Shown here one piece after another: positions 1 to 6,874 of a DNA stretch of 10,900 bases. Every line of letters starts with the position of its first letter. Position 1 is the first letter of the stretch. A program made the position numbers and the translations under genes. This DNA is from Acetobacteraceae bacterium (GTDB taxonomy: Bacteria > Pseudomonadota > Alphaproteobacteria > Acetobacterales > Acetobacteraceae). Location: the NCBI GenBank assembly GCA_027340195.1, contig DAHWNE010000024.1, positions 1 through 10,900 on the forward strand, in the 5' to 3' direction. Below the pieces are notes generated by a model. It made no database searches and was not told where the DNA came from. It was given only the letters and a program-made list of their open reading frames with translations.

Positions 1-1062
1 CGGGCCGCGCTCGCCTGGCTGCGCGCCGCCGGTGCCCGCCAGTTCTTCTTCAAATACTGCTCCACCTTCGACAGCACCGAGGCCGGCAACATCGGCCCCG
101 TCGCCGACGCCCTGCTGCGCGACCTCGGCGCCGGCTTCGCGCTCGCCTGCCCGGCCTTCCCCGCCAACGCCCGCAGCGTGTTCCAGGGGCATTTGTTCGT
201 CGGCAGCGCGCTGCTGAACGAATCCGGGATGGAACACCACCCGCTGACGCCGATGACCGATCCCAACCTGGTGCGCGTGCTCTCCCGCCAGACCGACGGC
301 ACGGTGGGGCTGGTGCCTTACGCCACCGTGGCGCTTGGGGCGGAGGCGATCCGCCGCGCCATGACCGCGCTCGCCGAGCAGGGCCGCCGCTACGCCATCG
401 TCGATGCGGTGGACGATGCCCAACTGCACGCGATCGGCCATGCCGCCGCGGCGCATCCGCTGGTCACCGGCGGCTCCGGCGTGGCGATGGGTCTTCCCGA
501 GAACTTCCGCGCCGCCGGGCTGCTCCCCCACCGCGACAACCCCGCCGCGCTGCCCGAGCTTGCCGGCACGGCGGCCATCCTCGCCGGGTCCTGCTCCCGC
601 GCCACGCTGGGCCAGGTGGCGTTCGCGCGCGAGCATATCCCCAGCTTCGCGCTGGACCCGCTGCGCACGCCAGATGCCGCCGCCCTGGCCGAGGCCGCGC
701 TGGCCTGGGCCGCCGCGCAGCCGCCCGGCCCGGTCCTGATCGCCGCCTCCGCCCCGCCCGACCAGGTGGCGGCGGTGCAGCGGCGGCTGGGCCGGGAGGC
801 CGCCGGCGCCCTGCTGGAAGACGCCATGGCGCGCATTGCCCCGGCGCTGGTGGCGCGCGGGGTGCGCCGGCTGATCGTGGCGGGCGGGGAGACCTCGGGG
901 GCGGTGGTGCGCGCGCTTGGCGTGCGCTCGCTGCGGATCGGCCCGGAGATCGACCCCGGCGTGCCCTGGACCCATGCCGAGGGTGCCGGGCCGGCGCTGC
1001 GCCTCGCGCTGAAATCCGGTAATTTCGGCGCCCGAGATTTCTTCCTCAAGGCGCTCGCATGA
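1..1062 (+). CDS. otnK: 3-oxo-tetronate kinase OtnK, 5'-truncated by the window edge
   Basis: The frame is open from base 1 and ends at TGA 1060-1062, giving 353 residues. The family is about 420 residues, so roughly the first 70 (with the N-terminal substrate-binding loop) lie outside. Visible OtnK hallmarks are KYCSTFDST (residues 18-26 of the visible part), QGHLFVG (62-68), a PLTPMTDPNLVRVL block near 81-94, and the C-terminal nucleotide-binding signature GGETSGAVV (295-303), followed by IGPEIDPGVPW and LALKSGNFG. Four-carbon acid sugar kinases (formerly DUF1537) phosphorylate 3-oxo-tetronate (2-dehydro-threonate or -erythronate) at O4 in the cytoplasm. The next gene overlaps by ATGA and encodes the matching decarboxylase, which supports this substrate class. 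An internal GTG at 178 is not a plausible start because conserved family sequence continues upstream of it. Family assignment is firm; the exact substrate is inferred. Confidence 0.93.
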   Translation, partial: RAALAWLRAAGARQFFFKYCSTFDSTEAGNIGPVADALLRDLGAGFALACPAFPANARSVFQGHLFVGSALLNESGMEHHPLTPMTDPNLVRVLSRQTDGTVGLVPYATVALGAEAIRRAMTALAEQGRRYAIVDAVDDAQLHAIGHAAAAHPLVTGGSGVAMGLPENFRAAGLLPHRDNPAALPELAGTAAILAGSCSRATLGQVAFAREHIPSFALDPLRTPDAAALAEAALAWAAAQPPGPVLIAASAPPDQVAAVQRRLGREAAGALLEDAMARIAPALVARGVRRLIVAGGETSGAVVRALGVRSLRIGPEIDPGVPWTHAEGAGPALRLALKSGNFGARDFFLKALA

Positions 1063-1688
1063 CCGAAACCGAAACCCGCGCGCTGCTCACCGAACTTGCC
1101 GCCAGCCTGTTCACGCGCGGCTTCTCGGTGGGCTCGGCCGGCAACATCAGCGTGCGGCTGGATGATGGCTATCTCATCACCCCCACCAATTCCTGCCTCG
1201 GGCGGCTCGATCCGGCGCGCCTCTCGCGGCTGGACGGCGGGTTCCGCCACATCGACGGGGACAAGCCATCGAAGGAAGTGTTCATGCACCGCGCCTTCTA
1301 CCGGACGCGCCCCGATGCCGGGGCGGTGGTGCATCTGCACTCCACCCATGCCACCGCCATCGCCTGTCTCGCCGCGGTGGGGGAGGTCGCGCCGATCCCG
1401 CCGCTCACCCCCTATTTCGTGATGCGGGTCGGCCGCGCATTGCCGGTGGTGGCGTATTACCGGCCCGGCGATCCGGCGATGGAGCCGGCGATCGCCGCCG
1501 CGGCGGCGGATGCGCGCGCGGTGCTGCTGGCCAATCATGGCCCGGTGGTCTCGGGACGGACGCTGACGGATGCCGTGTACGCCGCCGAGGAACTCGAGGA
1601 AGCGGCCCGTCTGGCGCTGCTGCTACGCGGCGCCACGCCGCGTCAGCTGACGCCGCCGCAGGTGGAGGACCTGCTGACGGCGTCATAA
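1059..1688 (+). CDS. otnC: 3-oxo-tetronate 4-phosphate decarboxylase OtnC (class II aldolase/adducin fold)
   Basis: The 209-residue protein matches the family's usual size. The ATG overlaps the otnK stop as ATGA, and AAGG at 1048-1051 gives a 7-nt spacing, so translation is probably coupled. Class II aldolase landmarks are GSAGNIS (25-31), TPTNS (41-45), SKE (71-73), HLHSTH (92-97) and LLANHGPVV (156-164). By family analogy with L-fuculose-1-phosphate aldolase, Glu73 is the catalytic acid/base, and His92, His94 and His160 bind the divalent metal. OtnC decarboxylates 3-oxo-tetronate 4-phosphate to dihydroxyacetone phosphate and CO2, the step after OtnK. A related aldolase or epimerase is conceivable, but adjacency to otnK and the SKE/HLHSTH pattern favour OtnC. 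Stop TAA 1686-1688 lies six bases before the hairpin that ends the operon. Confidence 0.92.
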   Translation: MTETETRALLTELAASLFTRGFSVGSAGNISVRLDDGYLITPTNSCLGRLDPARLSRLDGGFRHIDGDKPSKEVFMHRAFYRTRPDAGAVVHLHSTHATAIACLAAVGEVAPIPPLTPYFVMRVGRALPVVAYYRPGDPAMEPAIAAAAADARAVLLANHGPVVSGRTLTDAVYAAEELEEAARLALLLRGATPRQLTPPQVEDLLTAS

Positions 1689-1693
1689 TCGCA

Positions 1694-1723
1694 CGACAGG
1701 CGCGGGTTACCCCGCGCCTGTCG
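1694..1723. terminator. Perfect 13-bp hairpin between convergent otnC and the histone-like gene
   Basis: Arms CGACAGGCGCGGG and CCCGCGCCTGTCG surround a 4-nt loop (TTAC), starting six bases after the otnC stop. The stem is identical on both strands, so it can serve both converging genes. There is no clear T-tract on either side, so the intrinsic-terminator call rests on position and stem strength. Confidence 0.72.
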
Positions 1724-1742
1724 GCGGTTCCGGAAAAGACGA

Positions 1743-2009
1743 TCAGCCTTCGGTTTCGGTCGCCGGCGCCTCGGGGGCGGGGGCTTCCATCATCGGCGCG
1801 GCAGCCTTGCGACGCGGCGCGGCTCTCTTCGCCGCGGCCTTGCGGGTACCGGTCTTTTTCGCTGCGGCCTTGCGGGTACCGGTCTTCTTGGCGGCGGCCT
1901 TGCGCGCGCCGGTCTTCTTGGCGGCGCTCTTCTTCGCCGCGCTCTTCTTCGCGCCGGCGCGCATTGCCATCGGCTGGGCGCGGGTCGCTTCGCTGTCCTC
2001 GCTGCTCAC
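1743..2009 (-). CDS. Small Ala/Lys-rich histone H1-like DNA-binding protein
   Basis: This 88-residue protein starts with GTG at 2009-2007. The start was chosen because AGGAGA lies exactly 8 nt upstream; the in-frame ATGs inside the gene (MAMRAG) have no Shine-Dalgarno, and further upstream there is only a TTG. After a short acidic/polar head (SSEDSEATRAQ) the body is repetitive: two KKSAA units, then three KKTGxRKAAA units, then RAAPRRK, and an acidic Pro/Glu tail (APAPEAPATETEG). This is the composition of bacterial H1-like proteins of the Hc1/Hc2/AlgP type, which bind DNA non-specifically and help compact the nucleoid. There is no globular domain or signal peptide. The repeats are direct at DNA level (30-bp units), so unit number may vary between strains. 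Its DNA-binding role is inferred from composition alone. Confidence 0.78.
   Translation of the reverse strand: MSSEDSEATRAQPMAMRAGAKKSAAKKSAAKKTGARKAAAKKTGTRKAAAKKTGTRKAAAKRAAPRRKAAAPMMEAPAPEAPATETEG
1831..1950 (-). repeat. In-gene tandem repeats: three 30-bp units plus two 15-bp units
   Basis: Units 1831-1860, 1861-1890 and 1891-1920 each encode KKTGxRKAAA. The first two differ at only three of 30 bases. Units 1921-1935 and 1936-1950 each encode KKSAA. All lengths are multiples of three, so gain or loss of a unit keeps the histone-like reading frame. Confidence 0.85.
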
Positions 2010-2152
2010 CTGGTAGATCTCCTGTTGAAGCCATGATTCGTGGTTGCGGCAGAAAGACGACCCGGCGCGGAAAACATCCTGAGTCGCGTCGCGCACCGAC
2101 AAGGTGCGGCGTATGCGCGGCTGATCGGTGCCTGGCCGAGGCAGCGGTCCAT
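2006..2152 (-). CDS. Possible small leader ORF (48 aa) coupled to the histone-like gene
   Basis: This is a tentative ORF. An ATG at 2152-2150 has AAGGA six bases upstream. The stop TGA (2008-2006) overlaps the GTG start of the histone-like gene as GTGA, a layout typical of translational coupling. The peptide begins MDRCLGQAPISRAY and is rich in Arg, with three Cys; I recognise no family. Third-position G/C is about 70% by hand count, clearly below the neighbouring genes, which argues against a conserved protein. It may be a leader peptide whose translation affects the downstream GTG, or simply 5' UTR. The reading frame extends to an upstream ATG at 2176 and further to 2278 without a better start. 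Confidence 0.25.
   Translation of the reverse strand: MDRCLGQAPISRAYAAPCRCATRLRMFSAPGRLSAATTNHGFNRRSTR
2018..2023 (-). promoter_or_regulatory. Ribosome binding site that fixes the GTG start of the histone-like gene
   Basis: AGGAGA on the minus strand lies 8 nt before GTG 2009-2007. It is the best Shine-Dalgarno in this leader and is why GTG is preferred to the upstream TTG at 2102 or the internal ATGs. Confidence 0.7.
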
Positions 2153-2158
2153 GGACCG
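2145..2158. repeat. 14-bp perfect palindrome around the small-ORF ATG
   Basis: CGGTCCATGGACCG reads the same on both strands and contains the ATG of the tentative 48-aa ORF. It could be a protein-binding site or a short RNA hairpin, and it may also be chance. Confidence 0.45.
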
Positions 2159-2215
2159 TCCTTCCCTGGTGCTCATGCGGAGCGCACGCGAATCGTGCGA
2201 TAGCATGACGAATCC

Positions 2216-2244
2216 GCTATCCGCGAGTCGCGTCACGATGTCAA
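2216..2244 (-). promoter_or_regulatory. Sigma-70-like promoter candidate for the histone-like gene
   Basis: On the minus strand a perfect TTGACA (2244-2239) is followed, after 17 bp, by GATAGC (2221-2216), a weak -10. It follows an AT-richer stretch containing TTTTTG. A start near 2208 would give a leader of about 200 nt before the GTG. GATAGC also forms one arm of a 6-bp inverted repeat with GCTATC (positions 2199-2204 and 2216-2221, 11-nt gap), which could be an operator or an alternative -10. Confidence 0.42.
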
Positions 2245-2295
2245 CAAAAAGCAATCGATTCGTCGGGCGCGCGCGCAAGTATTTTCACGCCCGTG

Positions 2296-2326
2296 GCCGC
2301 GCCGCCGCATCGCGCGGCGGCGCGGC
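2296..2326 (-). terminator. Hairpin terminator candidate downstream of prpC
   Basis: Perfect 13-bp arms GCCGCGCCGCCGC and GCGGCGGCGCGGC enclose a 5-nt loop (ATCGC). The hairpin begins five bases past the prpC stop on the minus strand. No T-tract follows. Confidence 0.65.
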
Positions 2327-2331
2327 ACGGA

Positions 2332-3483
2332 TCAGCCGCGCTGATCCAGCGGCACGAAGCGCAGATCCTCGGGACCCACGTAATTGGCAGTCGGGCGGAT
2401 GATCTTGCCGTCGATGCGCTGCTCGATCACATGCGCCGCCCAGCCGGTGGTGCGCGCGATCACGAACAGTGGCGTGAACATCGCCGTCGGCACGCCCAGC
2501 ATGTGGTAGGAGACCGCGCTGTACCAGTCGAGGTTGGCGAACATCTTCTTGGCGTCGGCCATCACCGCCTCGATCCGCTCGGCGATGGCGAACATCTTCA
2601 TCGACCCGGCCTCGGCCGAAAGCCGGCGCGCCACTTCCTTGATGATGCGGTTGCGCGGATCGGCGATGGTATAGACCGCGTGGCCGAAGCCGATGATCAC
2701 CTCGCGCGCCGCCACCCGCTTGCGAATGTCGGCCTCCGCCTCGTCCGGTGTGTCGTAGCGCTTCTGGATCTCGAAGGCGACTTCGTTGGCCCCGCCATGC
2801 TTCGGCCCGCGCAGCGCGCCGATCCCGGCGGTGATCGCCGAATGCATGTCCGCCCCGGTGCCGGCGACCACGCGGCAGGCGAAGGTGGAGGCGTTGAACT
2901 CGTGCTCGGCGTAAAGATTGAGCGAGGTGTGCATCGCCCGCACATGGCTGGCCGAAGGCGGCACGCCGTGCAGCAGATGCAGGAAATGCCCGCCGATGCT
3001 CTCGTCGTCGGTCTCCACATCCACCACGCGCCCGTTATGCGCCCAATGGTACCAGTAGAGCAGCATGGAGCCGAGCGAGGCGATCAGCTTGTCGGCGATG
3101 TCGCGCGCGCCGGGGTGGTTGTGATCGTCCTTCTCCGGCAACGCGCAGCCCAGCGCCGAGACCGCGGTGCGCATCACATCCATCGGATGCGCCGCCGCGG
3201 GCAGCGATTCCAGCGCGTCCTTCACCGCCGAGGGGATGCCGCGCAGCGCCCGCAGCTTCGCCTTGTAGGCACGCAGCTCGGCGGCGTTGGGCAGGCTGCC
3301 GTGGATCAGCAGATGGGCGATCTCCTCGAACTCGGCGGCCTCGGCCACGTCCAGGATGTCGTAGCCGCGGTAATGAAGGTCGTTGCCGGTGCGCCCGACG
3401 GTGCAGAGCGCGGTGTTGCCGGCGGTCACCCCGGACAGGGCGACGGCCTTCTTGGCGCGGTTGGGGGTGGCGGTCTCGCTCAT
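2332..3483 (-). CDS. prpC: 2-methylcitrate synthase PrpC
   Basis: The 383-residue citrate-synthase-fold enzyme condenses propionyl-CoA with oxaloacetate to 2-methylcitrate in the methylcitrate cycle. The start ATG at 3483 has GGAG (3492-3495) 8 nt upstream, and the product begins MSETATPN. The N-terminal region [21 protein letters not shown] (residues 22-42) and [10 protein letters not shown] near 192-200 are typical of methylcitrate synthases. The citrate synthase catalytic set is visible as His229 (GPKHGG), His268 (GFGHAVYT) and Asp319 (ANLDWYS), and DPRN (275-278) follows the second His as in PrpC. Length matches PrpC, not the roughly 430-residue type II citrate synthases of Gram-negatives. 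It lies 19 bp downstream of prpD and is probably the last gene of a prpDC operon. PrpC often has side activity with acetyl-CoA, so gltA-like activity cannot be excluded. Confidence 0.94.
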   Translation of the reverse strand: MSETATPNRAKKAVALSGVTAGNTALCTVGRTGNDLHYRGYDILDVAEAAEFEEIAHLLIHGSLPNAAELRAYKAKLRALRGIPSAVKDALESLPAAAHPMDVMRTAVSALGCALPEKDDHNHPGARDIADKLIASLGSMLLYWYHWAHNGRVVDVETDDESIGGHFLHLLHGVPPSASHVRAMHTSLNLYAEHEFNASTFACRVVAGTGADMHSAITAGIGALRGPKHGGANEVAFEIQKRYDTPDEAEADIRKRVAAREVIIGFGHAVYTIADPRNRIIKEVARRLSAEAGSMKMFAIAERIEAVMADAKKMFANLDWYSAVSYHMLGVPTAMFTPLFVIARTTGWAAHVIEQRIDGKIIRPTANYVGPEDLRFVPLDQRG

Positions 3484-3502
3484 GGCGGTGTCTCCGTGCG
3501 GA

Positions 3503-5002
3503 TCAGAAGATGCCGGGCTTGGACAGGCGCAGCGCGCCGACGGGCAGGGCGACGTTGAGCGCCCCGAGCTCGCCCGCGGCAAGGCGCGGCAGTTCCTGCA
3601 CCTGTTCGAGGAAGCGATTGGACTCGCGCGCCGAGATCAGCCCCTCGGTCATGGTCAGGAACTTGCGGATATAGTCGTCGCGGCCGAACGGGCGCGCGCC
3701 GTTGGGATGCGCGTTCGCCACCGCGAGCTCGTCGGTGATGGTGCTGCCGTCATCGAGGGTGATCTCGACCCGCCCGCCGAAGGCCAGCTTGTCGGGATCG
3801 GTCTCGTGGTAGCGCGCGGTCCAGACCGGGTCCTCGCGGGTCTCGATCTTGTGCCACAGCGCCACCGTGTCGGGCCGCGCGGCGCGCTTCGGCGCGTAGC
3901 TGTCCACATGGTGCCAGCGCCCGTCCTGCAGCGCGACCGCGAACATATACATGATGGAGTGATCCAGCGTCTCGCGCGACGCCTTGGGGTCCATCTTCTG
4001 CGGGTCGTTGGCGCCGGTGCCGATCACGTAATGCGTGTGGTGCGAGGTATGGATCACGATCCGGCTCACCCGCGACAGATCGGGTACCTGCGCGCGCATC
4101 CGGAACGCGAGATCGATCAGCGCCTGGGCCTGATACTCGGCGCTGTGTTCCTTGGTGTAGCTCGCCAGGATGGCGCGCTTGGGCTCGTTCGGTTCCGGCA
4201 GCGGCACCTGATAGACGGCGTCCGGCCCGTCCAGCACCCAGGCGATCAGGCTGTCCTCGCCTTCATAGATCGGGCTCGGCGCGCCCTCGCCGCGCATCGC
4301 GCGATCGATCGCTTCCACCGCCAGCTTGCCGGCATGGGCCGGCGCAAACGCCTTCCACGAGCTGATCTCGCCCTTGCGGGACTGGCGGGTGGTCACGCTC
4401 ACATGCACCGCCTGCTGCACCGCCTGGTAGATGGTCTCGGTCGGCAGCTTCAGCAGCGTGCCGATCCCGGCCGCCTGACCGGCGGCGAGATGGGTGATGT
4501 GGTCGATCTTGTGCTTGTGCAGGCAGATCGCGCGCACGAGATCGATATGGATCTCGTAGCCCGTCGCGATGCCGCGGATCAGCTCCCGCCCCGACCGGCC
4601 GAGCGTCTGCGCCACCGCCAGGATCGGCGGGATGTTGTCGCGGGGATGCGAGTAATCGGCGGCAAGGAAGGTGTCGTGCATGTCGAGCTCGCGCACCGCG
4701 GTGCCGTTCGCCCAGGCCGCCCATTCCGGGCTCACCCGCACCCGCGGCGGGGCGCCGAAGACCAGCGCCCCGTCGCGGCGCGGATGCCCGAGCGCGGCGC
4801 CGCGCGCCGAGGTGGGCGCCGCGCGGTTGACCGAGGCGATGGCGACGGCGGCGTTGTCGATGATCCGGTTGATGATCATCGCCGTCACCTCGCGTTCGAC
4901 CGCGACCTTGTCGGCGGCGACGGCGGCGATCTTCCACGCGAGCTGCTGCTCGCGCGGCAGCGCCGCCCTGGAGGGGTGAACGCGAACCTCGTGCAGCTTC
5001 AT
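3503..5002 (-). CDS. prpD: 2-methylcitrate dehydratase PrpD (MmgE/PrpD family)
   Basis: This 499-residue cytoplasmic enzyme dehydrates 2-methylcitrate to 2-methyl-cis-aconitate without an iron-sulfur cluster. The start ATG at 5002 is preceded by GGGAG (5010-5014) at 7-nt spacing, and the product begins [11 protein letters not shown]. The open frame continues to an ATG at 5107, but that extension is Arg/Ser/Pro-rich, lacks a ribosome site and crosses the AT-rich promoter candidate. Conserved PrpD blocks include [14 protein letters not shown] (99-112), [12 protein letters not shown] (118-129), [15 protein letters not shown] (161-175), [15 protein letters not shown] (211-225), and SPIYEGEDS (243-251). 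Length is close to the family norm. The stop is 19 bp from prpC, so prpD and prpC are probably co-transcribed. The next enzyme (methylisocitrate lyase PrpB) and the isomerising step are not encoded in the window. Confidence is high from sequence and pairing with prpC. Confidence 0.95.
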   Translation of the reverse strand: MKLHEVRVHPSRAALPREQQLAWKIAAVAADKVAVEREVTAMIINRIIDNAAVAIASVNRAAPTSARGAALGHPRRDGALVFGAPPRVRVSPEWAAWANGTAVRELDMHDTFLAADYSHPRDNIPPILAVAQTLGRSGRELIRGIATGYEIHIDLVRAICLHKHKIDHITHLAAGQAAGIGTLLKLPTETIYQAVQQAVHVSVTTRQSRKGEISSWKAFAPAHAGKLAVEAIDRAMRGEGAPSPIYEGEDSLIAWVLDGPDAVYQVPLPEPNEPKRAILASYTKEHSAEYQAQALIDLAFRMRAQVPDLSRVSRIVIHTSHHTHYVIGTGANDPQKMDPKASRETLDHSIMYMFAVALQDGRWHHVDSYAPKRAARPDTVALWHKIETREDPVWTARYHETDPDKLAFGGRVEITLDDGSTITDELAVANAHPNGARPFGRDDYIRKFLTMTEGLISARESNRFLEQVQELPRLAAGELGALNVALPVGALRLSKPGIF

Positions 5003-5009
5003 CTGAACG

Positions 5010-5014
5010 CTCCC
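5010..5014 (-). promoter_or_regulatory. Ribosome binding site that fixes the prpD start
   Basis: GGGAG on the minus strand lies 7 nt before ATG 5002-5000. The alternative upstream ATG at 5107 has no comparable site. Confidence 0.6.
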
Positions 5015-5093
5015 GGTACTGGATGACGGGCTTTCGTAAGGTTCCCGCGCGGTCCGGGCAAGCTGGCGCGGCGGCCTGCACAGGAGACGCTCT

Positions 5094-5149
5094 AATATAT
5101 AGGTCATGTCGTCCCACCCGACGGTCCGGCCGCGGGATCATCGCCGTCG
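5094..5149 (-). promoter_or_regulatory. Candidate prpDC promoter and upstream inverted repeat
   Basis: An isolated A/T island (CCTATATATTAG on the minus strand, -10-like TATATT at 5099-5094) stands out in GC-rich DNA about 90 bp upstream of the prpD ATG. No good -35 lies 16-18 bp further up, so an activator-dependent promoter is possible. Just upstream, CGACGG (5119-5124) and CCGTCG (5144-5149) form an inverted repeat flanked by related CACCC/GGGTTG sequence, a candidate regulator site. The regulator itself is not in the window. Confidence 0.32.
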
Positions 5150-5175
5150 TTTCGGGTTGGGTGCGCGCGGCAGGA

Positions 5176-5205
5176 ACCGCGGACGGATGGGGATCCGTCC
5201 GCGGT
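5176..5205 (-). terminator. Perfect 13-bp hairpin terminator after the MFS transporter gene
   Basis: Arms ACCGCGGACGGAT and ATCCGTCCGCGGT with a GGGG loop (+ strand) start 6 bp after the transporter stop at 5212. TTCCTG follows on the minus strand, only a weak T-run. It probably separates the transporter transcript from prpDC. Confidence 0.72.
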
Positions 5206-5211
5206 CCGGAG

Positions 5212-6624
5212 TCAGCCGGAGATCTGTTCCAGGATCGCCCGGCGCTGCTTGATCCCGCGCCAGCCGATCAGCGCCGCCGGAATGAGCGCGCCGGGGATGG
5301 TCACATAGAGGAACCACCCGACATGGCCCGCGCTGGCGGTGGCGGTAAACAGCGCGCCGGCGATCAGCGGCCCGAAGATCGAGCCGAGATGGCCGAGCCC
5401 ATCGGTCAACCCGGTGCCGGTGGCGCGCAACCGGGTCGGATACGCGGCGGCGGTGTAGTTATACATGTTGAACAGCCACACCGTCATCGTGCCCCAGGCG
5501 AAGGCCGACAGCACATAAGCCTCGATCACGCCGCGGTTGAAGAACAGCGCCGCCATGGCGACGCAGAACAGGACCGCGGCGACGACGATGGTGGCGCGCC
5601 GTTCCACCGCTTCGCCGACCAGCGCGTTGACCGCGAGCCCGGCGCACCCCCCGAACACGCTGGCGACCAGCAGCGCCCCGAAGGTCTGGCTGGCGGAAAA
5701 GCCGAAGGTCGCGAGGAGCGCCGGCAGATAGCCGGTGAAGCCATAGACCAGCCCCGCATAGCCGATGATCCAGGCGGCCAGCAGCAGGATGGTGCGCTGG
5801 CCGTATTCGCCGCGGAACAGCTCGGCGATGGGGACGTGCTCGGACAAGGGTACCGCGTAGCGGGCATAGTCCGGCTCGGGCAGGCTCGGCCGGCCGCTGC
5901 GGCGCAGGCATTCGGCCTCCAGCCGCGCCATGACGTGCTCGGCCTCCTCATGCCGACCATGCGATTCCAGCCAGCGCGGCGATTCCGGCATCCCCCACAG
6001 CGCCAGCGGGATCAGCACCACCAGCGGCACCGCGGTGAATAGATAGATGAACCACTGGTAGTGCAGCGGCACCCAGAGAATACCCGGTACGTTGCCGAGC
6101 AATCCGAACACCATCACCGCCAGGATCTGCGAGGCCAGCATCACCCGGCCGCGCTCGGCCGGCGGCACGATCTCGCCCATATAGACCACGTTGGTGGACA
6201 GCACGCCGCCCATGCCGATGGAGGACAGGCCGAAGAACAGCAGCAGAAGGTCGAACCGATCGGTCAGCGCGGTCGGCCACAGCGGCAGCGCGACCGCCAG
6301 CGAGGACAGCAGCAGCGCGGTCCGCCGTCCCCAGCGATCGGCCACGATGCCGATCAGATATTCGCCGACCAGGATGCCGACCCCGAACTGCACCGCGAGC
6401 AGGATCGAGAAATCTCCGGCCCCGAAGCTGTGCTTCGGCCCCCAGATGAACGGGTAGAGCTTGGCGGGGATCCCGTCCGCGGCGATGATGACACCCCAGA
6501 AGATCTGGGTAATCAGCGCCAGGCGCCATTGCGCCCAGGTCAACGGCAGACGGTCGATCCGGGCGGCAATCTGGCCGGTGCCGGGAATGCCGCGTGGCGG
6601 CGCGGTTGCAGCTGCGTCAGGCAT
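5212..6624 (-). CDS. MFS transporter with sugar-porter-like motifs, substrate unknown
   Basis: The 470-residue inner-membrane protein has a roughly 30-residue cytoplasmic N-terminus and about 12 hydrophobic segments. MFS motif A is clear at 92-101 (GIVADRWGRR) after the second segment. PESPRWLESHGR (213-224), at the end of the N-terminal bundle, and YPTRLRATGTG (395-405) in the C-terminal half are typical of the sugar porter/SV2-like and aromatic acid:H+ symporter branches. A central loop at about 219-275 separates the two six-helix halves. Start ATG 6624 is supported by AGAGGA 7-8 nt upstream. The adjacent prpDC genes make an organic acid plausible, but a strong hairpin lies between them, so this link is only inference. 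A sugar or aromatic acid would fit equally well. Confidence 0.88.
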   Translation of the reverse strand: MPDAAATAPPRGIPGTGQIAARIDRLPLTWAQWRLALITQIFWGVIIAADGIPAKLYPFIWGPKHSFGAGDFSILLAVQFGVGILVGEYLIGIVADRWGRRTALLLSSLAVALPLWPTALTDRFDLLLLFFGLSSIGMGGVLSTNVVYMGEIVPPAERGRVMLASQILAVMVFGLLGNVPGILWVPLHYQWFIYLFTAVPLVVLIPLALWGMPESPRWLESHGRHEEAEHVMARLEAECLRRSGRPSLPEPDYARYAVPLSEHVPIAELFRGEYGQRTILLLAAWIIGYAGLVYGFTGYLPALLATFGFSASQTFGALLVASVFGGCAGLAVNALVGEAVERRATIVVAAVLFCVAMAALFFNRGVIEAYVLSAFAWGTMTVWLFNMYNYTAAAYPTRLRATGTGLTDGLGHLGSIFGPLIAGALFTATASAGHVGWFLYVTIPGALIPAALIGWRGIKQRRAILEQISG

Positions 6625-6690
6625 GGATGTTTCCTCTTCTTGTGACTTGGCCTCTCCGTGTTGGGGCCACCGTTCCGACCGCCCCGCCCG

Positions 6691-6720
6691 AGGCTAGGAC
6701 CGCGTCGCGGCGCAGCGCAA
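6691..6720 (-). promoter_or_regulatory. Weak promoter candidate for the MFS transporter gene
   Basis: On the minus strand TTGCGC (6720-6715) and TAGCCT (6696-6691) are separated by 18 bp, about 70-95 bp before the transporter ATG. The match to consensus is modest. The remaining 250-bp gap between this gene and the methyltransferase stop shows no convincing gene or strong terminator. Confidence 0.22.
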
Positions 6721-6874
6721 GCAGTTTGGCGCGGCAGCGTTCGGTGCGGCTGGTGCTGGGGTTCGATCTCGCGGTGGTGCCATGCCGCGGCTCGATCAGA
6801 CACCGAAATGTGATCGGCCGGGTGGCGGGACGGTCACCGGACCTGCTCGGGTTGGGCAGGCGGAGCCGCAACGC

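Larger units (their letters stand above)
2010..2331. other. 322-bp intergenic region between the prpC terminus and the histone-like gene
   Basis: From right to left on the minus strand this gap holds the hairpin after prpC (2296-2326), the TTGACA promoter candidate, the GATAGC/GCTATC inverted repeat, the 14-bp palindrome, the tentative small ORF and the AGGAGA ribosome site. A 10-bp direct repeat GAGTCGCGTC occurs at 2081-2090 and 2225-2234. I see no convincing larger gene on either strand and no tRNA-like fold. Confidence 0.6.

Noticed and set aside
390..1538. Long minus-strand open frame (382 codons) opposite otnK and otnC
   Set aside because: Arg/Ala/Ser/Gly-rich translation with no recognisable domain, antisense to two genes with strong family motifs. 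Long antisense frames are expected in GC-rich DNA.
2010..2102. N-terminal extension of the histone-like protein to TTG 2102
   Set aside because: TTG without a good ribosome site; AGGAGA at 8-nt spacing supports GTG 2009.
2293..5026. Two long plus-strand frames (421 and 547 codons) opposite prpC and prpD
   Set aside because: Both are mirror frames of well-conserved genes, His/Arg/Gly-rich and without a family signature.
5003..5107. N-terminal extension of prpD to ATG 5107
   Set aside because: No ribosome site, Arg/Ser/Pro-rich residues not seen in PrpD, and GGGAG is well placed before ATG 5002.
5003..5175. Sigma-54 promoter for prpDC, as used with enterobacterial PrpR
   Set aside because: No GG-N10-GC element with the right flanks was found upstream of prpD.
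5023..6645. Plus-strand frames opposite the MFS transporter
   Set aside because: Gln/Arg/Gly/Asp-rich translations are the usual reverse image of hydrophobic membrane-protein codons.
6625..6874. Several short frames of 80-100 codons in the gap between the transporter and methyltransferase genes
   Set aside because: Overlapping on both strands, Arg/Pro/Thr-rich, no family resemblance and no good start context.
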